Assembly: GCA_017634275.1 (NCBI GenBank)
Contig: JAGBNQ010000065.1
Location: 1-38,220, forward strand
Source of the DNA: Ruminococcus sp.
GTDB lineage: Bacteria > Bacillota > Clostridia > Oscillospirales > Ruminococcaceae
Direction of reading: 5' to 3'
DNA length: 38,220 nucleotides
Positions 34,387 to 38,220 of the stretch are shown here, in pieces. Positions within the stretch are counted from its first letter, which is position 1; each line of letters opens with the position of its first letter. Both the position numbers and the translations under genes were made by a program. Below the pieces are notes generated by a model. The model did no database searches. It was given only the letters and a program-made list of their open reading frames with translations, and was not told the origin of the DNA.

Positions 34387-34776
34387 ATGGATAAAAGAAT
34401 AGTGTTATCGCTATTGCTCGCATCTGCCGCAACGATGACCGCTTGTTCGGGAGGAGAGGTCAAGCCCGATGCAGACGGAAACTATACTTTAAGCGGCTCT
34501 GCCGAGTGCAGCTTTGAGAAGGAAGATGCCAACTATACGATCTTCTTGAATGTAAAGGCTGACAAGGACGGCAATATCATATCTGTTGAAGATGCGGGGA
34601 CACAGATCATGGAAGGCAAAGACGGCAAGTACAAGCAGGCGCAGGTGCTGTTTGATGAGTTGAAGGGCAAAAATATCAATACAGTAGATGAAGTCGATGC
34701 GGTGTCGGGAGCAACAGTTTCATGCGATGGGATAAAGTCGGCAGTAAAGTATGCACTGAGTTCTCTGAAAGGATAG
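34387..34776 (+). CDS. FMN-binding domain lipoprotein
   Basis: 129 residues. A lipoprotein signal (MDKRIVLSLLLASAATMTAC, lipobox Cys at 20) places it on the outer face of the membrane. The rest is a single small FMN-binding domain of the RnfG/NqrC type: LNVKADKDGNIISVEDAGTQ and VDAVSGATVSCDGIKSAVKYAL. In SGAT, the Thr is the residue that carries covalent FMN in relatives. It probably moves electrons outside the membrane; attachment would need an ApbE-type enzyme, not seen here. GAGGTGA lies 5 bases before the ATG. It is likely co-transcribed with the broken gene downstream. Confidence 0.87.
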   Translation: MDKRIVLSLLLASAATMTACSGGEVKPDADGNYTLSGSAECSFEKEDANYTIFLNVKADKDGNIISVEDAGTQIMEGKDGKYKQAQVLFDELKGKNINTVDEVDAVSGATVSCDGIKSAVKYALSSLKG

Positions 34777-34811
34777 GTGAAGCGACATAAAAAAAATATA
34801 TCCCCGAAGAA

Positions 34812-35410
34812 ATGGTGAAAATAAGCCGTTATCAGGATTTCTTTCCCACACTTGATAATGATATTCAGCGGGATATTACAGACGAATGGCTGAACTTATC
34901 AAAGAAGAACAAGAATACTGTGACAAGGGAAATTACGAGCACATGGCACAGATACTTACCTCTATCGCTATGTATGAGGTCTTGCAGAAACACGGCATCA
35001 GTGAGGAGGAAGCGTACAAGACCGTTTCGGAAAAGATGTGGGCATTTCTTGACCCTACGAGTATGCAGAAGCTCGCCCGAAAGAGCTTTTTCCTGCCGCT
35101 TATGAAAAAGATAGTGCCTATGGGCTTTAAGAAAAAATCTGGTCACGGCTGGCGTTACATATGGCACAAGAACGAACCGAAGGACAGGTTTCACTTTGAG
35201 TGCAACGAGTGTATCTATGCCAAGATACTTGGCAAGCGTGGAATGATGAAGCTGGGGGCTATGTGATGTCATGCCGATATTATCAATTACGGCAGTATGC
35301 CTTATACAGATTTTATTCGTACAAAGACACTCTGTCAGGGCGGCGACTGCTGCGACTTTCTGTTTGTCCGCCATGATACGGAGGAATTTGAGAGAACAAA
35401 GAGTATATAG
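34812..35410 (+). pseudogene. L-2-amino-thiazoline-4-carboxylate hydrolase-like gene, frameshifted and with in-frame TGA
   Basis: Three pieces together make one protein of about 200 residues of the ATC hydrolase family. MVKISRYQDFFPTLDNDIQR (frame of 34812) leads to about 34897, where a missing base in an A run shifts reading to the frame of 34886 (KEEQEYCDKGNYEHMAQILT ... ECIYAKILGKRG). That frame meets TGA at 35264-35266 and then continues without shift through CHADIINYGSMPYTDFIRTK and LCQGGDCCDF to TAG 35408. ATA at 34787 follows a good AGGTGA and may be a lost start. The conserved pattern on both sides of the TGA argues for recent decay; family naming is from memory of the GGDCCDF and DIINYG motifs. 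Confidence 0.72.
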
Positions 35411-35413
35411 TAT

Positions 35414-35448
35414 AGAAAAAATTCCGTGAGTTTTTCGCTCACGGAATT
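35414..35448 (-). terminator. Terminator of the NifX-type gene
   Basis: AATTCCGTGAG (35420-35430) and CTCACGGAATT (35438-35448) form a perfect 11-base stem with a 7-base loop; on the minus strand it is followed by a run of six T. It may also stop plus-strand transcription. Confidence 0.82.
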
Positions 35449-35452
35449 TATG

Positions 35453-35512
35453 TTATATGACTGTTTCGCCGCTGTGCAGAGCAATGAGCTTATCGCCAAT
35501 TATTTCCTTCAT
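35453..35512 (-). CDS. Possible 19-residue coupled peptide
   Basis: A TGATG junction starts MKEIIGDKLIALHSGETVI one base inside the stop of the NifX-type frame, with GGTGAGAG just upstream, and it ends at TAA before the terminator. It may be a real small peptide or the truncated start of a lost downstream gene. No family recognised. Confidence 0.35.
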   Translation of the reverse strand: MKEIIGDKLIALHSGETVI

Positions 35513-35834
35513 CAGCTCTCACCGCAGGAGTGGTTTCCGCAGGAATGACCTTCGCCGTGATCGTGATGATCACAGGTAGGGTTCTCATTCTGAACAAGTG
35601 TCTTTGCAAGGAAAGCCTGCACCGTTTCATCTGCACTGCCCATATTTCCTCCGTAGAGGGTGATGCCAGCCTCCTGCATAGCCATCTGTGCGCCTCCGCC
35701 GATACCTCCGCAGATCAGAACATCTGCCTGAGCGTTTTTCAGAAATCCTGCAAGTGCACCGTGTCCTGCACCGTTTGTTCCAACGACCTGTTCGCCTAAC
35801 AACAGATACGGCGTGATTTCTGTGGTCTTGGCAT
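35512..35834 (-). pseudogene. DUF134 + NifX-type (Fe-Mo cofactor-binding-like) protein with internal deletion
   Basis: ATG at 35834 with AGGAG upstream begins MPRPQKSRRICC, the typical start of DUF134 DNA-binding proteins, and meets TAG after 12 codons. In another frame, from 35802, comes the second half of a NifX/NifB-like domain (VVGTNGAGHGALAGFLKNAQ, then DVLICGGIGGGAQMAMQEAG) and a His/Cys-rich tail (CDHHDHGEGHSCGNHSC) likely to bind metal. DUF134 proteins often sit beside or are fused to such domains, so an out-of-frame deletion has removed the middle. The C-terminal piece might still be made from TTG 35802. The promoter and operators upstream remain intact. Confidence 0.72.
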
Positions 35835-35850
35835 ATTTGCGTCTCCTTTC

Positions 35851-35862
35851 TGACTTATGTCA
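35851..35862. promoter_or_regulatory. Operator-like palindrome, proximal copy
   Basis: TGAC-TTAT-GTCA, just downstream of the -10 box of the DUF134 promoter on the minus strand. Its twin lies 28 bases away. Confidence 0.62.
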
Positions 35863-35891
35863 ATTATATCATGGTTTTTGACCTATGTCAA
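35863..35891 (-). promoter_or_regulatory. Consensus promoter of the DUF134/NifX-type gene
   Basis: Minus strand TTGACA (35891-35886), 17 bases, TATAAT (35868-35863). A palindrome copy overlaps each end of it. Confidence 0.82.
35879..35890. promoter_or_regulatory. Operator-like palindrome, distal copy
   Basis: TGAC-CTAT-GTCA overlapping the -35 box of the same promoter. Read on the minus strand both copies are TTGACATA(A/G)GTCA. Confidence 0.62.
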
Positions 35892-35910
35892 GTATGTTGT
35901 TGCCATTTTC

Positions 35911-35944
35911 GGATATTGACGGATATTGCATCATTTGGTATAAT
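35911..35944 (+). promoter_or_regulatory. Promoter of the GNAT-DUF4298 gene with a direct repeat
   Basis: TTGACG (35916-35921), 17 bases, TATAAT (35939-35944). The -35 box is embedded in a direct repeat GGATATTG (35911-35918 and 35921-35928) with a 10-base period. Confidence 0.75.
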
Positions 35945-36004
35945 TACATAGTAGGCTTGATACTGTTCATAAAGATATATAAGTAATAAAAAGGAGAATC
36001 GAAT

Positions 36005-36757
36005 ATGACAGAAATTCAGCTTGTACCGCTTGAATCGTCTGACAGAGAACAATTCATTAAGGATAATCAGGAAGCGTTTAATTACGGTGCATTGGAGGAA
36101 TTCGGTCAGCGGGACGATCATTTTGAAGAAGACGGCGAGATCATCTCCCATGAGACGATCTCCCGTTCGATAGACGAGGGCGAAGCCTTCCGAATCATGC
36201 AGGATAACAAACCGGTGGGCGGTGTCGTTATCAGAACAGAATACGATCTCGGCGAGCTGGAATTGCTTTTTGTTTCTCCTGCCGTTCACAGCAAAGGCAT
36301 CGGATACGCAGCGTGGTGTGCGATAGAAGCAATGCATCCGGAGGTCACGGTCTGGGAAACTGTTACGCCTTATTTTGAAAAGCGTAATGTACACTTCTAT
36401 GTGAACCGCTGCGGTTTTCATATCATTGCGTACTATAACGAGCATTTCTGCGCCGAAAACGATAAGGACGGCGAGATGTTCGATATGTTTGCTTTTCAGA
36501 AGATACTGCCAAATACGCCGCAGTCCATAAAGGCAAATATTGAACGTATCACATACTTTGAGAATATAATGGACAAGATTCAGGCAATGGAAAGTCATTC
36601 TCCCGAACGTGCAAGGCTCCTCTGTGAGCTGTCTGATTATTACAGCAGCGATGCCTGGAAGCGTGACTTTGCCACTAATGAAGCCGGACTTCTCCCGAAA
36701 AAACTGAAGCGTGGTGTTCTCTTCGAGGATGGTATCAACGATCTGCTTGATGAATAA
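36005..36757 (+). CDS. Fusion of a GNAT acetyltransferase and a DUF4298 domain
   Basis: 250 residues. The N-terminal part (about 1-165) is a GNAT domain: GGVVIRTEYDLGELELLFVSPAVHSKGIGYAAWCAIEAM (S-K-G-I-G-Y is the acetyl-CoA loop) and YVNRCGFHIIAYYNEHF. The C-terminal part (about 178-250) matches DUF4298: ITYFENIMDKIQAM, LSDYYSSDAWKRDFATNEAG, and LPKKLKRGVLFEDGINDLL. DUF4298 is normally a free-standing small domain of unknown function. AAGGAG lies 7-8 bases before the ATG; promoter and terminator are its own, so it is monocistronic. It appears intact although its neighbours are broken. The acetyl acceptor is unknown. Confidence 0.82.
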   Translation: MTEIQLVPLESSDREQFIKDNQEAFNYGALEEFGQRDDHFEEDGEIISHETISRSIDEGEAFRIMQDNKPVGGVVIRTEYDLGELELLFVSPAVHSKGIGYAAWCAIEAMHPEVTVWETVTPYFEKRNVHFYVNRCGFHIIAYYNEHFCAENDKDGEMFDMFAFQKILPNTPQSIKANIERITYFENIMDKIQAMESHSPERARLLCELSDYYSSDAWKRDFATNEAGLLPKKLKRGVLFEDGINDLLDE

Positions 36758-36763
36758 AAATGC

Positions 36764-36806
36764 CCTCTCATAAGAAGCGATGAAGATTCTTATGAGAGGA
36801 TTCTTT
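36764..36806 (+). terminator. Strong terminator after the GNAT-DUF4298 gene
   Basis: A perfect 13-base stem (36764-36776 with 36787-36799), 10-base loop, then ATTCTTTT. Confidence 0.85.
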
Positions 36807-36907
36807 TATTATGTGTGAAAGTATATCGTTTTTGTTTTTGGAGCTAAGATGCGACTTTGTACAAAAACTGCCGCCGTGGTTGTGCTGCAATATTAATTTT
36901 AATTACA

Positions 36908-36928
36908 GTTGAGGTTTTGTTGAGGTTT
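36908..36928. promoter_or_regulatory. Direct repeat typical of an OmpR/PhoB-type response regulator
   Basis: GTTGAGGTTT occurs at 36908-36917 and 36919-36928, an exact 11-base period. It ends 11 bases before TATACT at 36940, the place expected for an activating response regulator binding over a -35 region. Confidence 0.62.
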
Positions 36929-36945
36929 AAGTGATATCATATACT
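36917..36945 (+). promoter_or_regulatory. Upstream promoter of the two-component genes
   Basis: TTGTTG (36917-36922), 17 bases, TATACT (36940-36945), overlapped by the direct repeat. Probably autoregulated. Confidence 0.5.
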
Positions 36946-37004
36946 TGGTTCGGTGTAAGAGACTAAAAATTCTGCATTTTCCGAAAATACATTATCAGAG
37001 AAAC

Positions 37005-37034
37005 TTGACCGCTTAACAGGCTTCGTGTTACAAT
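37005..37034 (+). promoter_or_regulatory. Proximal promoter of the two-component genes
   Basis: TTGACC (37005-37010), 18 bases, TACAAT (37029-37034), 22 bases before the response-regulator ATG. Confidence 0.55.
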
Positions 37035-37056
37035 AGCATAAAGTGAGGTGCTGAAA

Positions 37057-37733
37057 ATGTTCAATATACTTGTGGTTGAAGATGATAAGGAGCTTTGCGG
37101 ATTGTTTTGCAAAACCTTGATCAAGAACGGATACAATGCTATCTCTGCACAAAATGCATCAGCCGCTCTTGATGTTCTTGAAAAAGAATATATTGATCTT
37201 ATGATCTCGGACGTTATGATGCAGGGAATGAGCGGGTTTGAGCTTGTCAAGGCAATGCGTGTCGGGAGAATGGATATGCCCATACTGATGATAACGGCAA
37301 AGGGCGATATAAACGATAAGGAGCAGGGCTTCAAGTCAGGGGCGGATGATTACATGGTAAAGCCCATAGACTTAAAAGAAATGCTTTTCCGTGTGGCGGC
37401 ACTGCTAAGACGAGCTAAAAGTGCCAGTGAGAGAAAGCTGACATTTGGTGAAACACTGCTTGAATACGATACGCAGACTGTCAGCGATTCAAACGGTTCA
37501 CAGATACTTCCGCTAAAGGAGTTTCAGCTTTTGTATATGCTGCTGTCCTATCCGGGGCAGATATTTACCCGTCAGCAGATACTTGACGATATATGGGATT
37601 TGAGGACGTTGAGGATTCGCACACTCTTGATGTTCACATAAGCCGTCTGCGTGAGCGTTTCAAGAAAAATACCGATTTCAGGATAGTAACGATCAGAGGT
37701 CTTGGGTACAGGGCGGTGAAATATGAGGCATAA
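37057..37733 (+). pseudogene. OmpR/PhoB-family response regulator, frameshifted in the DNA-binding domain
   Basis: Start ATG 37057 with GAGGTG 6 bases upstream. The receiver domain is complete: VVEDDKEL (acidic pocket), Asp52 in MISDVMMQG, Thr80, and Lys102 in YMVKPIDL. The winged-helix domain begins (LTFGETLLEYD, PLKEFQLLYMLL, IFTRQQILDDIW) but near 37597 one base is missing in a G run, and the frame ends at 37641. Reading continues in the next frame as FEDVEDSHTLDVHISRLRER, then RIVTIRGLGYRAVKYEA, to TAA 37731, the normal family ending. The truncated protein (194 residues) lacks the recognition helix and should not bind DNA. It could be a sequencing error, but neighbouring genes show similar lesions. 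Confidence 0.82.
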
Positions 37734-38220
37734 AATTGATAAGTCGAAAATGCGTCATTACTCCAAAATGGTCAGAAAGCTGATGCCGTCCTTCCTAATG
37801 ACAATACTTGTCTTTACGCTTATTCTCGCTCTTGTGGGCTATGCTGTTGTCAGGCTCGGCGGCAGTGTTACACAGCTGCCTGGACTGGGCATATTTCTTT
37901 TATTCGGGCTTTGCTTCTTAATGGCTTATATCCTGCGGCTTTCAAAGCTGGAAAATCAGGCAAGCCTTAATGAGCCGGTGACATACCGCCTTGACGAGCA
38001 GATCAGAGAATGTATCGTTATGCTCGAACCAAAATGGAGCACTAAGGATATTGGTTTTGAACTCGATCTGCCAGAGCAGACATATACAGGACAAAGATCA
38101 CTGCTTTTTCAGGTATGGACAAATATCATATCCAACGCTATAAATTCTCGGAAAACGGCAGTACCGTTCCAGTAAAGCTGGAAAGTACAGAGCATCATCA
38201 CAAGATATATATCAGCGATG
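37723..38220 (+). pseudogene. Sensor histidine kinase with deleted HAMP/H-box and a frameshift (runs off right edge)
   Basis: ATG 37723 overlaps the restored end of the response regulator, the usual coupled order. Two membrane spans (about 23-46 and 54-70) are present. Straight after the second, FLMAY is joined to ILRLSKLENQ, which in relatives lies at the end of the dimerisation domain. HAMP and the phospho-acceptor His segment (more than 100 residues in relatives) are therefore missing by an in-frame deletion near 37920-37930. The ATPase part begins (YRLDEQIREC, VWTNIISNAI, the N box), then a lost A near 38143 shifts the frame to a stop at 38175. The other frame continues KFSENGSTVPVKLEST to the window edge. 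Confidence 0.8.

Noticed and set aside
1..38220. CRISPR arrays, toxin-antitoxin pairs, restriction systems or phage structural genes.
   Set aside because: No regularly spaced repeats and no such protein families were seen; the only mobile-element gene is the recombinase fragment at the left edge.

Overview
The window looks like chromosome from an anaerobic Bacillota of the Clostridia, most likely a Ruminococcus-type Oscillospiraceae. That placement is an inference from gene order and protein character; no rRNA or marker search was possible. The reasons are the Firmicute core clusters hprK-murB-rapZ-whiA and yicC-remA-gmk-rpoZ-priA-def-fmt-rsmB-rlmN-prpC-prkC-rsgA-thiN-spoVM, strong AGGAGG-type ribosome binding sites, sigma-A promoters with 17-base spacers, and a GH3 beta-glucosidase.

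Layout. Positions 1-650 hold the C-terminal end of a large serine recombinase running off the left edge, probably the right end of an integrated element, with two hairpin terminators. Position 653-1804 (minus) is a PRPP synthetase, divergent from a long plus-strand block (2077-14917): murD, two tandem M42 aminopeptidases, a GNAT acetyltransferase, a methionine gamma-lyase-like PLP enzyme, hprK, murB, rapZ, whiA, dnaE and a 55-residue protein. Next come a DUF815 ATPase plus acetyltransferase operon behind a perfect consensus promoter, tRNA-Lys(TTT) with its own promoter and terminator, and a convergent beta-glucosidase (17084-19366, minus). A HAD phosphatase leads into the second core cluster (20291-33194), which joins RNA metabolism, guanylate synthesis, omega subunit, replication restart, N-terminal formyl-Met handling, rRNA methylation, the PrpC/PrkC phosphatase-kinase pair, ribosome maturation and thiamine pyrophosphate synthesis. 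It ends in a 28-codon spoVM, which suggests sporulation ancestry. An M50 membrane protease follows.

From about 33.8 kb the character changes. Genes are isolated, each with its own promoter and terminator, and many are broken: a 61-codon remnant without a start, an ATC-hydrolase-like gene with a frameshift and an in-frame UGA, a DUF134/NifX-type protein with its middle deleted, a response regulator with a single-base frameshift, and a histidine kinase that has lost its phospho-acceptor region and also carries a frameshift. The FMN-binding lipoprotein and the GNAT-DUF4298 fusion gene appear intact. Regulatory DNA in this decaying segment is still readable: paired TGAC-N4-GTCA palindromes around the DUF134 promoter, and an 11-base-period direct repeat at the two-component promoter. 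About 33 kb of intact core genes beside about 4.4 kb of decay is the most striking large-scale feature. I did not find a clearly complete new defence or mobile system; the most novel material is the regulatory DNA and the fusion and degenerate proteins in the last 4.4 kb.
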